DNA from: Aestuariivita boseongensis
Lineage (GTDB): Bacteria; Pseudomonadota; Alphaproteobacteria; Rhodobacterales; Rhodobacteraceae
Assembly (NCBI RefSeq): GCF_001262635.1
Contig: NZ_JXYH01000045.1
Location: 1-34,121 of the forward strand
Reading direction: 5' to 3'
Length of the DNA stretch: 34,121 bases
Part shown: positions 15,812 through 25,839 of the stretch, piece by piece
How positions within the stretch are numbered: the stretch's first letter is position 1
Layout of the letters: each line of letters opens with the position of its first letter
The notes under the pieces: generated by a model
Seen by the model: only the letters and a program-made list of their open reading frames with translations
Told to the model about the DNA's origin: nothing
Database searches by the model: none
Made by a program: the position numbers and the translations under genes

Positions 15812-17139
15812 ATGAGCGAAGCGCGGTTCACCCTGCAGTCCCCCATCCATCCCGACGCGCGCGGACGCGCCCGGCCGCTTTTGGGCCGTGCGCTGGTGGA
15901 TGCGGGCAAGATCACCAATACCCAGCTGGTGCAGGCGCTGGCGCAGCAGGAAACCGTCGCGGCCCCTCTGGGGAAATCCTTGTCTCGGACGGGGTGTTGA
16001 CCCTCGCCGATATTCTGGCCGTCGTGGCGCAACAGAATACGGCCTGTGAGATCGATCTGGTAGCAGAACCGCCCGACAAAACCCTTGCCCGGCTGGCCCC
16101 GCGCGATGTCTGGCTGACCCATTGCGCCGTGCCCTGGAGGCGGCTGGGTACAGGCGTTCTTGTGGCCACCCCGCGCCCTGATCAGTTGGCGGCGCTGCGC
16201 ACCGCTCTGCCTGCCGATTTCCCTCAGATAATTCCTGTCATCAGTTCCGAAGAACAGGTGATGGGCGCCATCGCGTGTCTGTTCCGGGCCGACCTGACCG
16301 CCCAAGCCGAAACCCGCGTGGCTTCGATGTACAGCTGCCGGCATTGGGAAAAACTGGGGCTTGGGCGCGCCCTCGTCGTTCTGGGGCTGGCCGCATCACT
16401 TCTGGGCGGGCTGGTCCTGTCGCCGGGCCTCACCTTTTCGGTGATCTGCGCCTTTGCCATCCTGTGCCTGTTCACGATCACGCTTCTGAAACTGACCGCG
16501 GCCTTGGCCCATATCGGCCACCGGCTGCATGTCGATCCGCCGGCACCGCAAATCCCTGCCGGGCGCTGGCCGCGTATTTCAGTCATGGTGCCCTTGTTCA
16601 AGGAAACCGAAATCGCGGACGCTCTGATCGAACGACTGCAGAAGATCACCTATCCCAAGGTGCTTTTAGACGTCATCCTGGTGCTGGAAGAGAAAGACAC
16701 GCTGACCCGCGCCACACTGGCCGCTTGCGACCTGCCCCGCGTGCTGCTGCGCGATCTGGGCTGGAAACGCTTTCTGGGGCTTCAGGCGTTTTTCATCGGG
16801 ACGCTGTCACAGTTTCTGTTCGCGCCCATCCTCTGGACCTTCTGGCTTAAAATGCTGGCCGTGCCGCATCCGACCGAGTCGGTCTTTGAACACGATATCC
16901 TGTTTCTGGTCGCCACGCTTTTCGTGATGACCGAAGTGGTCAATCTGGGCATTGCCCTGTGTGCGGCCGCGCGCAAGGAACACCGCTTCCTTATCCCCTG
17001 GGAATTGACCCTACCGCTTTACTTCCCGCTGGGCGCCATCGCCAGTTACAAGGAGCTTTATGAAGTGCTGGTGAAACCCTTCTACTGGGACAAAACCCAG
17101 CATGGCCATTCCGAACCCGACAAGGGGGCCGCGGTCTAG
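15812..17139 (+). pseudogene. Decayed family 2 glycosyltransferase with MshEN-like N-terminus
   Basis: The start at 15812 has GAGG 7 nt upstream. The frame begins well (GRALVDAGKITNTQLVQALAQQ, resembling the N-terminal domain of type II secretion ATPases), then shifts at the G run 15970-15973. One G more would join it to GEILVSDGVLTLADIL in the next frame, which stays open to 17139. Two membrane helices follow near codons 170-215. The glycosyltransferase domain begins (ISVMVPLFKE, VLLDVILVLEEKD) but jumps from AACDLP to RVLLRDLGWKRFLGLQ, a segment that in this family follows the catalytic core. The DxD and QxxRW motifs are absent, so about 190-200 residues seem lost in frame. The C-terminal membrane region is intact (FYWDKTQHG). 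An active enzyme is very unlikely. Confidence 0.8.
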
Positions 17140-17789
17140 CCCTGCGCCTCGCGGCGGTCGGCATCCTGCTGCAGCCGCGTCATGAACGCGATCGAGATGT
17201 GATCGCGCAGCGCCTTTTCAGCAGCGTCTTCATCGCGCGCCTCGATCGCGCGGACAATCCCGTCATGTTCGCTTTGCGCGATCTGCCCACGGCCCTGCGC
17301 GGCCAGCGACGTGGTCGCCATCAGCGCCATGGTGCGGTGCACCAGATCCAGCTGCTGCACCAGGTACCGGTTATGCGAGGCCAGATGGATCTGCTTGTGA
17401 AACCGCCGGTTGGCCCGCGACAGCGCCGCCGGATCGTTCACCAGCGCATCATCGGCGGTCACCATCTCGCGCAGCAGCTTCACCTCTTCCGGGGTGGCAT
17501 GACGCGCGGCCAGACGCGCGGCCAGCCCCTCCAACTCGCGCCGGACGATATACAGCTCAGACATCTGGTTGTGATCCAGCGACGCCACGATCAGCGACCG
17601 CCCGTCCCGTTCCAGCAGCGATTGCGTCTCAAGCCGCTGCAAGGCCTCGCGGATAGGCGTACGTGACATGCCGAACTTGTCGGCCAGATCGCTTTCAACC
17701 AGACGGTCGCCGGGCTTGTAATCGCCCACGTCAATCGCTTCAAGGATCAGGGAATAGGCGTCGGTCTGGGTCACTTGTCGCTGGTTCAT
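17136..17789 (-). CDS. GntR-family transcriptional regulator (FadR/FCD type)
   Basis: The protein has 217 residues. An N-terminal winged helix-turn-helix covers about residues 8-75 (YKPGDRLVESDLADKFGMSRTPIREAL split across the helices; LETQSLLERDG). An all-helical FCD ligand domain covers about 80-210, with candidate metal ligands in RFHKQIH and SEHDGI and the late His in LRDHI. FCD regulators respond to small carboxylic acids. The effector is unknown. The 3' end overlaps the glycosyltransferase remnant by 4 nt tail to tail, and the gene diverges from the HAD nucleotidase. It might control itself and the divergent gene; no clear operator was found in the 101-nt gap. Confidence 0.93.
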   Translation of the reverse strand: MNQRQVTQTDAYSLILEAIDVGDYKPGDRLVESDLADKFGMSRTPIREALQRLETQSLLERDGRSLIVASLDHNQMSELYIVRRELEGLAARLAARHATPEEVKLLREMVTADDALVNDPAALSRANRRFHKQIHLASHNRYLVQQLDLVHRTMALMATTSLAAQGRGQIAQSEHDGIVRAIEARDEDAAEKALRDHISIAFMTRLQQDADRREAQG

Positions 17790-17890
17790 GGTCTTCGATC
17801 ATTGCACTGGATGGTCCTGTCTAGCGTTCCGCAGGCCGTTCGATCAAGCCTGCCGTTGCATCGACGCGCCAACCGCCCTAGGACAAAGCC

Positions 17891-18535
17891 ATGGTCAAAG
17901 ACGCGTTTTCACATGTCACGCAATGGGTGTTCGACCTCGACAACACCCTTTATCCGCCGCGCGCGCGGCTCTTTGATCAGATCGAGGTCAGGATGACCAA
18001 ATTCGTCATGGATGCCTTGCGCGTGGACCGCCCCGAGGCCGACCGCCTGCGCCGCCATTACTGGCAGCTTTACGGCACCACGCTGGCCGGTCTGATGCGC
18101 GAACACCAGGTCGATCCCGGCCCCTATCTGACCGATGTGCATGACATCTCCCTCGATCATCTGGAACAGGACGCGGATCTTGCCCGCCATATCGCAGACC
18201 TGCCGGGCCGGCGCATCGTCTATACCAACGGCACCGCCCCTTACGCCGAACGCGTGCTTGAGGTGCGCGGGCTAAGCGGATTATTCGATGCGGTCTATGG
18301 CGTGGAACATGCAGGCTTCCGCCCCAAACCCGAACGCGCCGCGTTCGAGGAGGTCTTTGCCAAGGACGGCATCACCCCGGAAAAAGCCGCCATGTTTGAG
18401 GACGAACCCCGCAACCTCGCCGCGCCCCACGCCATGGGGATGCGCACCGTGCATGTGGCCGAAACCCCGGTCGCGGCCGACCATATCCACCACCACACCG
18501 ATGACCTGACGTCTTTTCTTAAAATCCTGACGTAA
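17891..18535 (+). CDS. HAD-family hydrolase, probable pyrimidine 5'-nucleotidase
   Basis: The protein has 214 residues. HAD motif I is FDLDNTLYPP with nucleophile Asp15 and acid Asp17, motif II is VYTNGT, motif III is the Lys in FRPKPER, and motif IV is MFEDEPRNL. The cap is a small helical insertion after motif I (about 25-95). The motif wording DLDNTLYP and FEDEPRNL is that of the SDT1/PHM8-like pyrimidine 5'-nucleotidase group, which dephosphorylates UMP or CMP and related compounds. The start at 17891 has AGGA about 7 nt upstream. Substrate is inferred from the subgroup only. Confidence 0.9.
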   Translation: MVKDAFSHVTQWVFDLDNTLYPPRARLFDQIEVRMTKFVMDALRVDRPEADRLRRHYWQLYGTTLAGLMREHQVDPGPYLTDVHDISLDHLEQDADLARHIADLPGRRIVYTNGTAPYAERVLEVRGLSGLFDAVYGVEHAGFRPKPERAAFEEVFAKDGITPEKAAMFEDEPRNLAAPHAMGMRTVHVAETPVAADHIHHHTDDLTSFLKILT

Positions 18536-18618
18536 ATCATCAGGGATGCGACAGATTGGCCCTCCCGTTCGGCGCCGCGCACCCTATCTCCGCTGCAGCG
18601 CCGAACAGGAGACATATG

Positions 18619-18867
18619 ATGAGCGTCGCAGACATCCCCGCCCGACGGCCATTCTGGCTGAAGCTTTTTCTGGCCATCCCCGTGATCGGCTGGGTCGCCC
18701 GCGACCTGATGTTCGGCGACAAGGACAACATCTGGTACGCGATCATTGCGTTCGTCAGCCTCTGGATGTCCTCGGCCATCGTCTTTGGCCTGCCGGGCCT
18801 TTACCTGCCCGCTTTGGCACTCGTGCCGGTGATGTTCGTTTTCCTGATCATCTTCGCCAAACCCTGA
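18619..18867 (+). CDS. Small membrane protein of unknown function
   Basis: The protein has 82 residues; the ATG at 18619 is preferred because AGGAGA lies 7 nt upstream (the adjacent ATG at 18616 is only 4 nt away). It has a short cytoplasmic leader (SVADIPARRPFWLK) and two to three hydrophobic stretches: FLAIPVIGWVAR, IWYAIIAFVSLWMSSAIVFG and LPALALVPVMFVFLIIF. I do not recognise a family. Codon use looks coding and there is a good ribosome site, so the gene is probably real. Confidence 0.72.
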   Translation: MSVADIPARRPFWLKLFLAIPVIGWVARDLMFGDKDNIWYAIIAFVSLWMSSAIVFGLPGLYLPALALVPVMFVFLIIFAKP

Positions 18868-18935
18868 TGGCGTCAGGATGTCGCTTGGCCCCCGGCCCCG
18901 CCGCGGCCTAGGTTCCGGGTGAAGGAGGGCTGCTC

Positions 18936-20132
18936 ATGCAGTTTGATTGCGACATCCTGATTTCCGGCGGCGGGGTCGCTGGCCTTACCGCCGCGGCCTG
19001 TTTCGGGGCGGCGGGCCGTTCCGTGATTTGCGTTGATCCGGCGCCGCCGGTCACCGAACGCGACGCCGAAGGGGCCGATCTGCGCACCACGGCGATCCTG
19101 CAGCCCGCCCGCGACCTGCTGGAACGTGCCGGGCTGTGGGACCATTACGCCCCCCATGCCACGCCCCTGCAGATCATGCGCATCGTCGATGCGGGCGGCG
19201 AAGTGCCCGAACCCCGCGTGGTGCGGGAATTCAACGCCGCCGATATCTCGGACCAGCCCTTTGGCTGGAACCTGCCCAACTGGCTGTTGCGGCGCGAATT
19301 GCTGGCGCGGTTGGAAGGCCTTGACAGGGTGGATTTCCGCCCCGGCACCGGCACGAAAAGCCTGTTCACCCGCCAGGCCGAAGCGCGCGTGGGCCTCACC
19401 GATGGCTCACGCATCCGCACGAAACTGGTCGTGGCCTGCGACGGGCGCGGATCGCCCATGCGCGAAGCTGCGGGGATTTCCGTGACCACGCGCCGCTATG
19501 GACAAAAGGCGCTGGCCTTTGCGGTCACCCATGACATCCCGCATCAAAACGTCTCAACCGAGATCCACCGCACTGGCGGGCCTTTCACGCTGGTGCCGCT
19601 GCCCGATTACGAGGGCCGCCCCTCATCGGCCATCGTGTGGATGGAAGAAGGGCCCAATGTCGCGAAACTGATGGCGCTGGACACGCCCGAATTCGAGGCC
19701 GCCATGACCGAACGGTCCTGCGGGCTTTTCGGGCCGCTCACGCTGGCCTCCCGCCGCACGGTCTGGCCGATCATCAGCCAGGAAGCTGAACGGCTGTCAG
19801 GGGAACGCCTGGCGCTGATGGCCGAGGCCGCCCATGTGGTCCCGCCCATCGGCGCGCAGGGGCTGAACATGTCACTGGCCGACCTGCGCGCGCTGCTGGA
19901 TCTGGCAGAGGCCCGGCCCGAAGGCCTGGGCGATGCAGCGATGCTGGACGCCTACCAGAAGGCCCGGCACGCCGATATCCGGCTGCGGGTGCAGGGGATC
20001 GACATTCTGAACCGCGCCTCGATGGTCAGCGCGCAGCCGCTGCGCGATGCCCGCGCCAAGGGGCTGGATGCGCTTTACGCGCTGGCGCCTGTACGGCGGA
20101 CGCTGATGCAAATGGGTCTGGGCGTGCGCTGA
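18936..20132 (+). CDS. UbiH/UbiF-like FAD-dependent monooxygenase
   Basis: The protein has 398 residues, with GGAGG before the ATG at 18936. It has an N-terminal FAD-binding Rossmann motif SGGGVAGLTAAACFGAAG (about 10-27), a DG motif in VVACDGRGSPMREAAG, and a late FAD segment AEAAHVVPPIGAQGLNMSLADLR. In most relatives the late motif reads GDAAH; here Gly-Asp is Ala-Glu. The fold and length fit the ubiquinone hydroxylase group (UbiH, UbiF, UbiL, COQ6), which adds hydroxyl groups to the quinone ring at the membrane. The exact ring position cannot be assigned from sequence alone. Confidence 0.87.
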   Translation: MQFDCDILISGGGVAGLTAAACFGAAGRSVICVDPAPPVTERDAEGADLRTTAILQPARDLLERAGLWDHYAPHATPLQIMRIVDAGGEVPEPRVVREFNAADISDQPFGWNLPNWLLRRELLARLEGLDRVDFRPGTGTKSLFTRQAEARVGLTDGSRIRTKLVVACDGRGSPMREAAGISVTTRRYGQKALAFAVTHDIPHQNVSTEIHRTGGPFTLVPLPDYEGRPSSAIVWMEEGPNVAKLMALDTPEFEAAMTERSCGLFGPLTLASRRTVWPIISQEAERLSGERLALMAEAAHVVPPIGAQGLNMSLADLRALLDLAEARPEGLGDAAMLDAYQKARHADIRLRVQGIDILNRASMVSAQPLRDARAKGLDALYALAPVRRTLMQMGLGVR

Positions 20133-20146
20133 CGTGACGCGCGGGA

Positions 20147-20164
20147 CTGGGGGCCAGCCCCCAG
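20147..20164. other. Stem-loop between convergent genes
   Basis: CTGGGGGC / GCCCCCAG with a 2-nt loop (20147-20154 and 20157-20164) lies between the UbiH-like gene and the convergent aminotransferase. It has no T run. It may act as a weak bidirectional terminator or an RNA 3'-end structure. Confidence 0.4.
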
Positions 20165-20200
20165 ACCCCCGTCGTATTGCGGGCAAGAAGAAACGGTGGG

Positions 20201-21328
20201 TCAGAGCACTTGATCCACCACCCGCTTCAGGCGGGCCACAGTCCCCTCCACATCATAAAGCTTGTCGAGACCGAAAAGACCGATGCGGAAGCTGCGGTAG
20301 TCGTCAGGTTCGTCACATTGCAGCGGGACGCCAGCGGCGATCTGCATGCCCTGTTCGCTGAATTTCTTGCCGGTCTGGATGTCCGGATCGGTGGTATAAC
20401 ACACCACCACCCCCGGCGCGCCGAAGCCGTCTGCCGCGACCGAGGTCACGCCTTTTTCCTTCATCATCGCGCGCACCGCGTTGCCCAGCGCCCATTGCGC
20501 GTCTTTCAGCTTGTCGAACCCGTATTCGCGCGTTTCCACCATCGTGTCGCGGAAAGCGCGCAGCGCATCCGTGGGCATGGTCGCATGATAGGCATGGCCA
20601 CCCCCTTCATAGGCCTTCATGATGTCGCGCCATTTCTTCAGGTCGATGGCGAAACTGTCGGATGTGGTTTCCTCAAGCCGCGCCTCGGCCCGTTCTGACA
20701 GCATCACAAGGCCGGCACAGGGTTGCGCGCTCCACCCCTTTTGCGGGGCCGAGATCAGCACATCCACGCCGGTGGCCTTCATATCCACCCAGGCACAGCC
20801 CGACGCGATGCAATCCAGAACCATCAGCGCGCCCACCTCATGGGCTGCCGCCGCCATGGCGGTGATGTACTCATCCGGCAGGATCACGCCTGCGCTGGTT
20901 TCCACATGGGGCGCGAAGACGATATCGGGTTTCTCCTCGCGGATCGTGGCCACGACATCCTCGATCGGGGCGGGTGCGAAGGGGGTTTGCGTCGCATTGC
21001 CCGCCCGGCGCGCCTTGAGCACCGTGGTCGAGGCCGTCAGATCGCCGGTTTCGAAAATCTGCGACCAGCGATAGGAAAACCAGCCATTGCGCACCACCAG
21101 CACACGGGCATTGCGCGCAAACTGGCGCGCGACAGCCTCCATCCCATAGGTGCCGCCGCCGGGGATCACCGCGACCGCATCGGCGTGATAGACCTCTTTC
21201 AGCATGGCCGAGATATCGCGCATCACGTCCTGAAACATCGCCGACATGTGGTTGAGCGACCGGTCGGTGAAGACGACCGAAAACTCCTCCAACCCGTCAG
21301 GGTCCACTGTGTCAAGTAATGCTGCCAT
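20201..21328 (-). CDS. Class V PLP-dependent aminotransferase
   Basis: The protein has 375 residues. The fold type I, class V signature is clear: the PLP loop GGGTYGMEAVARQFA (about 57-71), the PLP-ring Asp in VLDCIASGCAW (Asp172), and the Schiff-base Lys197 in SAPQKGWS. The C-terminal part has RSFRIGLFG, the substrate carboxylate Arg. Relatives include alanine-glyoxylate and serine-glyoxylate aminotransferases. The amino donor cannot be fixed. The ATG at 21328 is chosen because GGAGG lies 5 nt upstream; in-frame ATGs at 21340 and 21343 precede or overlap that ribosome site and are less likely. Confidence 0.9.
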   Translation of the reverse strand: MAALLDTVDPDGLEEFSVVFTDRSLNHMSAMFQDVMRDISAMLKEVYHADAVAVIPGGGTYGMEAVARQFARNARVLVVRNGWFSYRWSQIFETGDLTASTTVLKARRAGNATQTPFAPAPIEDVVATIREEKPDIVFAPHVETSAGVILPDEYITAMAAAAHEVGALMVLDCIASGCAWVDMKATGVDVLISAPQKGWSAQPCAGLVMLSERAEARLEETTSDSFAIDLKKWRDIMKAYEGGGHAYHATMPTDALRAFRDTMVETREYGFDKLKDAQWALGNAVRAMMKEKGVTSVAADGFGAPGVVVCYTTDPDIQTGKKFSEQGMQIAAGVPLQCDEPDDYRSFRIGLFGLDKLYDVEGTVARLKRVVDQVL

Positions 21329-21525
21329 CTGTGCCTCCATCATGTCTCAGGCACATCTAACGCGGGCCTGAGGGGTGTGCAAAATGACAAATGCTCACAG
21401 CCCCTGTGGCCCCCGTACCGCAAACAGCGCGGCACTTGCGGTTATTTCCTTGGCAGCCAGCATGGTTAATGGCAGATTGATGTCAAAATTGGGGCAAAAG
21501 ACCCCGAACGAGGCAGCGCGCAGTC

Positions 21526-22656
21526 ATGGCGGAAACAACGATCCTGTTGAACGGTTACAGCATCCTTGAAGGTGCCAGTATCTCTGTGTCCAACAATGAC
21601 GGATATCTGAACGAAGGCTCCGTGTCCGTCACCGGCGGCACGATGATTTTCGAACCCGATGACATCATCGTCATGCAGGTCATCAATGCCGATACCAATG
21701 GCGGCGTCAGCTCGGACAGCGAAATCACGCAGATCCTGGTTTATGACAATGCGCAGGATTATCTGAACGACGCGGTCAAATTCACCTATGAGGGCAATAA
21801 CTCAAACCAGACCGGCACAATCCGGGGCGACACCGCCGGTGTGGGGGATCGCTACCTACGGATCAACGCAAACCGCCTGACCTCGTCCGATCCGGATGCG
21901 CCCGATATCAACCAGCTGTTTCTGGCCGCAGGCTATGATCTGACCGATGTGGCCAATGGTGATACGATCACGATCGACCAGTTTCAGGACAGCGATTACA
22001 ACGCCAACGATACCATCGACGGCGGGTCCCTTGAAGAAGCCGATGGTGTGTTCACCGGTGGTGCCCAGGGCAACAACTCGCTTGTGACGATCTGCTTCGC
22101 GCGCGGCACGCTGATCGACACGCCCCACGGGCCGCAATTCATCGAGACGCTGCGTCAGGGCGATCTGGTCAACACGCTGGATGGCGGCGCACAGCCGATC
22201 CGCTGGATCGGCTCGCAACGGGTCGAAGGCCGGGGGCCCAACACGCCGGTGCTGGTGCGCGCAGGCGCCCTGGGCAATCTGCGCGATCTTCGCGTGTCAC
22301 CCAACCACCGCATGATGCTGCGCAGCGCCCAGGCCGAATTGCTGTTCGGCCAAAGCGAAGTTCTGGCATCGGCGAAATACCTCGTGAACGGGGACACGAT
22401 CCGCGGGGCCCCCTGTGACGAGGTCGATTACTACCACTTCATGATGGAAAGCCATCACATCATCTTTGCCGAGGGCTGCCCGGCAGAGAGCCTCTATCCC
22501 GGACCGCAATCCCTGAAATCGGTCAGCGCGAAAAGCCGGGCAGAGATCGTCGTGCTGTTCCCCGGCTTGGCCGAAAATGCCACCGAGGCACCCATGGTCT
22601 CACGCTACACCCTGCGCGAACACGAGGCAACGGCCCTGCTCAGCCTCGCAGGCTGA
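21526..22656 (+). CDS. Hint-domain protein (intact copy)
   Basis: The protein has 376 residues. The N-terminal half (1-185) is acidic, rich in Asp, Asn and Gly, without signal peptide, and looks like a secreted or calcium-type beta region. The Hint domain starts at Cys190 (TICFARGTLIDTPHGPQFIETL), with GAQPIRWIGSQRVEGRG (about 221-237), the His motif VSPNHRMML (His261) and HHIIFAEGCPAESLYPG near residue 310. Hint domains catalyse self-splicing or cleavage in inteins, BIL domains and Hedgehog proteins. The nucleophile Cys and the conserved His are kept, so cleavage before Cys190 is possible. Many Rhodobacteraceae carry numerous such genes of unknown role. Its stop directly abuts the stop of the next, convergent gene. 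Confidence 0.88.
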   Translation: MAETTILLNGYSILEGASISVSNNDGYLNEGSVSVTGGTMIFEPDDIIVMQVINADTNGGVSSDSEITQILVYDNAQDYLNDAVKFTYEGNNSNQTGTIRGDTAGVGDRYLRINANRLTSSDPDAPDINQLFLAAGYDLTDVANGDTITIDQFQDSDYNANDTIDGGSLEEADGVFTGGAQGNNSLVTICFARGTLIDTPHGPQFIETLRQGDLVNTLDGGAQPIRWIGSQRVEGRGPNTPVLVRAGALGNLRDLRVSPNHRMMLRSAQAELLFGQSEVLASAKYLVNGDTIRGAPCDEVDYYHFMMESHHIIFAEGCPAESLYPGPQSLKSVSAKSRAEIVVLFPGLAENATEAPMVSRYTLREHEATALLSLAG

Positions 22657-22899
22657 TCACGCAAGCCAGACCACAAGCCCGATCAGTGCGACAGCGATCA
22701 GCACGCCATGAACTTTTACACCCCAACTTCCCTGCCCCTTCGCCATGGGCTGGCCCTCCTCGATGGGAAAACGCGGCGCGACCGAAGGCGCGTCGGGGGT
22801 CTGATCCACCACGTGCAGTTGCGTGGTTGTCGGGCCCACAGCCTTCTGATGGCTGTCTTTTTTGTCAGTGGCTTCTGCGGCGGTGTTGGACCGGGGCAT
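22657..22899 (-). CDS. Small C-terminally anchored protein of unknown function
   Basis: The protein has 80 residues. The first ~58 are polar with no recognised motif; the last ~20 (VLIAVALIGLVVWLA) form one membrane helix at the very C-terminus. AAAGGA precedes the ATG at 22899. The stop abuts the stop of the Hint gene tail to tail (TGATCA). It follows the two Lrp genes on the same strand after 62 nt and may be transcribed with them. No function can be proposed. Confidence 0.65.
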   Translation of the reverse strand: MPRSNTAAEATDKKDSHQKAVGPTTTQLHVVDQTPDAPSVAPRFPIEEGQPMAKGQGSWGVKVHGVLIAVALIGLVVWLA

Positions 22900-22961
22900 A
22901 GTGCGTGTCCTTTCTCTGTTGAGTGAAAGGAAAACGCGGCCGACGCATGATGGTTCCCGGC

Positions 22962-23420
22962 TCAGCCCAGAGGTCCGGGCCTGCGTTCTTCGCTCAGCAG
23001 CACATTGGCCTCAACCTCGCCTGCGCCGGGCAGGGTCATGATGCGGCGGCGCAGGATGCGTTCGAAATCCGGGATGTCGCGCGCCACGACGCGCAGGCGG
23101 TAATCGTAAAGACCCAGCACATGTTCTACCGTCTGCACTTCGGGAATGGCCGATACGGCGGTTTCGAAATCCTGCAGGCTGACCCGGCCCTTGGTGGCCA
23201 GTTTCACCCCCAGAAACACGGTGACGCCATAACCCAGCTTGTCAGCATCCAGCGCAAGCCGCCGTCCGGCAATCACGCCCGCCTCCTGCAGCCGCTTCAC
23301 CCGCCGCCAGGCCACCGGCTGCGACACGCCAAATTTACGCGCCAGAGCTTGCGTGCTTTGCCGCGCGTCGCGCGCCAGTTCGGCCAGGATATTGCGGTCC
23401 AGACCATCCAGATCGGTCAT
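22962..23420 (-). CDS. Lrp/AsnC-family transcriptional regulator (second of a pair)
   Basis: The protein has 152 residues. The N-terminal helix-turn-helix (LDGLDRNILAELARDARQS, LARKFGVSQPVAWRRVKRL) is joined to a C-terminal RAM ligand-binding domain (about 70-145; VQTVEHVLGLYDYRLRVVA, FERILRRRIMTLPG). The Trp-Arg-Arg in the recognition helix differs from the first copy. The start overlaps the stop of the upstream Lrp gene by 4 nt, so the two are translated together and may form mixed oligomers. Lrp-type proteins respond to amino acids, and the divergent ilvC gene suggests a branched-chain link. Confidence 0.92.
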   Translation of the reverse strand: MTDLDGLDRNILAELARDARQSTQALARKFGVSQPVAWRRVKRLQEAGVIAGRRLALDADKLGYGVTVFLGVKLATKGRVSLQDFETAVSAIPEVQTVEHVLGLYDYRLRVVARDIPDFERILRRRIMTLPGAGEVEANVLLSEERRPGPLG

Positions 23421-23872
23421 ATCGGCAACGCCTCCTGGCTTTTGATCCGCGCCACATGCATCAGCGCCTCGATCTCGGCGATATGCGGTAGGGTCAGGAT
23501 CTTGTCGCGATAGATCTGCTGGTAATGCGCCATGTCGCGGGCGATCACCGACAGGCGCACATCCACGCGTCCCAGAAAGGTCTGAATCTCCAACACTTCC
23601 GGCACCGCCCGCGCGGCCTCAAGGAATTCGTCAAACGCCCGCGCCTGCGTCTTGTCGAGGGTGAAGCGCAGCGACACCTCCACCGCATAGCCCAGCTTTT
23701 GCCAGTCGATGCGCGCCGTGATCCCTTGCAGGATGCCCATCTCCTCCAGCCGCGCAAGGCGGCGCGTGACGCTTTGCGGGCTGATCCGGCAGCGGTCTGC
23801 CAGCTCCGACGGGTTCAGCGTCGGATCGGATTGGAGATACCGCAGAATACGCCGATCTTCGTCTTTAAGCAT
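23417..23872 (-). CDS. Lrp/AsnC-family transcriptional regulator (first of a pair)
   Basis: The protein has 151 residues: helix-turn-helix at about 4-55 (LKDEDRRILRYLQSDPTLN, LADRCRISPQSVTRRLARLE) and a RAM domain at about 65-140 (VLEIQTFLGRVDVRLSVIARD, YRDKILTLPHIAEIEA). The ATG at 23872 has GGAAA upstream and lies 135 nt from the divergent ilvC start. The shared intergenic region is AT-rich and contains a perfect 7-3-7 palindrome. Autoregulation and control of ilvC are inferred from the arrangement; the effector is unknown. Confidence 0.92.
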   Translation of the reverse strand: MLKDEDRRILRYLQSDPTLNPSELADRCRISPQSVTRRLARLEEMGILQGITARIDWQKLGYAVEVSLRFTLDKTQARAFDEFLEAARAVPEVLEIQTFLGRVDVRLSVIARDMAHYQQIYRDKILTLPHIAEIEALMHVARIKSQEALPI

Positions 23873-23889
23873 GAAATTTCCATAAAATG

Positions 23890-25030
<1,141 letters not shown>

Positions 25031-25083
25031 TCCCGGGCGGGGGCGGGTTCTCCATAATTCGCCCCTTCGTCACACCCGGTCGT

Positions 25084-25764
25084 TCAGACAGGGAAATGGC
25101 CGTCAAAGGCGACCCGGCCCTTTTGCGACACCCGGATGGCGCGCGAGCCTTCATCCCGCGCCATCCAGCCCAGCGTCTCGAACCGTGCCAGCAAGGCGCG
25201 GCCAAGCGATCCCGCCAGATGGCTGCGCCGCTCGCTCCAATCCAGGCAAGACCGGCACAGCACCGCGCGGCCCGCTTCAAGCGCTGCAAGATCGACGCCA
25301 ATATCGGCCATGAAATCAGATCCTTGCGGGGTAAGCTTCAGGTCTTCCCCCCGCTCTAATAAGTAATCGCGTTGGACCAGGCTTTGAAACATCTGCACGC
25401 CCATTCGACCCGCCAGATGGTTGTAGCAGACCCGCGCCTCGCGCATCGCGGCGTCCTTGGGTCCCGGACGCACCGGCTTGATCCCGCGCCCGGCCGCCAA
25501 CCCCATCAGCGCCTCAAGTGCCGCCGCCACATCCGCATCCGCCAGCTGGAAATACCGATGCCGCCCCTGCTTGCGCCGCTGCAGCAGATCCGCCTCCGTC
25601 AGCTTGGCCAGATGTCCGCTTGCCGTGGGCAGGGTAATCCCCGCCACCTCGGCCAACTCACTCGCCGTCAGCGCCTGACCATCCATCAGCGCAGTCAGGA
25701 TCTGCGCCCGCGCCGGATCGCCGATCAGCGCCGCAAGGCGCGCGATATCTGGTCCTTCTCGCAT
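25084..25764 (-). CDS. ArsR-family winged-helix regulator with long C-terminal domain
   Basis: The protein has 226 residues from the ATG at 25764, with AGGA about 8 nt upstream. The ArsR helix-turn-helix covers about residues 5-90 ([47 protein letters not shown]). The extra ~130-residue part carries [17 protein letters not shown] and [20 protein letters not shown], a pattern I associate with a distinct ArsR subgroup. The Cys residues could sense metal, oxidants or electrophiles but the classic ArsR metal motif ELCVCDL is absent. It diverges from the NIPSNAP-ABM-EamA operon across 75 nt, so it is the likely regulator of that operon. Confidence 0.88.
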   Translation of the reverse strand: MREGPDIARLAALIGDPARAQILTALMDGQALTASELAEVAGITLPTASGHLAKLTEADLLQRRKQGRHRYFQLADADVAAALEALMGLAAGRGIKPVRPGPKDAAMREARVCYNHLAGRMGVQMFQSLVQRDYLLERGEDLKLTPQGSDFMADIGVDLAALEAGRAVLCRSCLDWSERRSHLAGSLGRALLARFETLGWMARDEGSRAIRVSQKGRVAFDGHFPV

Positions 25765-25839
25765 AGTTTGATCCTGACCGAAGCATTCACACAAAACAAG
25801 ATGCTATCCCCGTCAGCACAATCACAGAAGGACCTGACC

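Noticed and set aside
21476-21485. TTGATGTCAA upstream of the intact Hint gene as an FNR site
   Set aside because: The half sites are too close; the FNR consensus needs TTGAT-N4-ATCAA over 14 nt.
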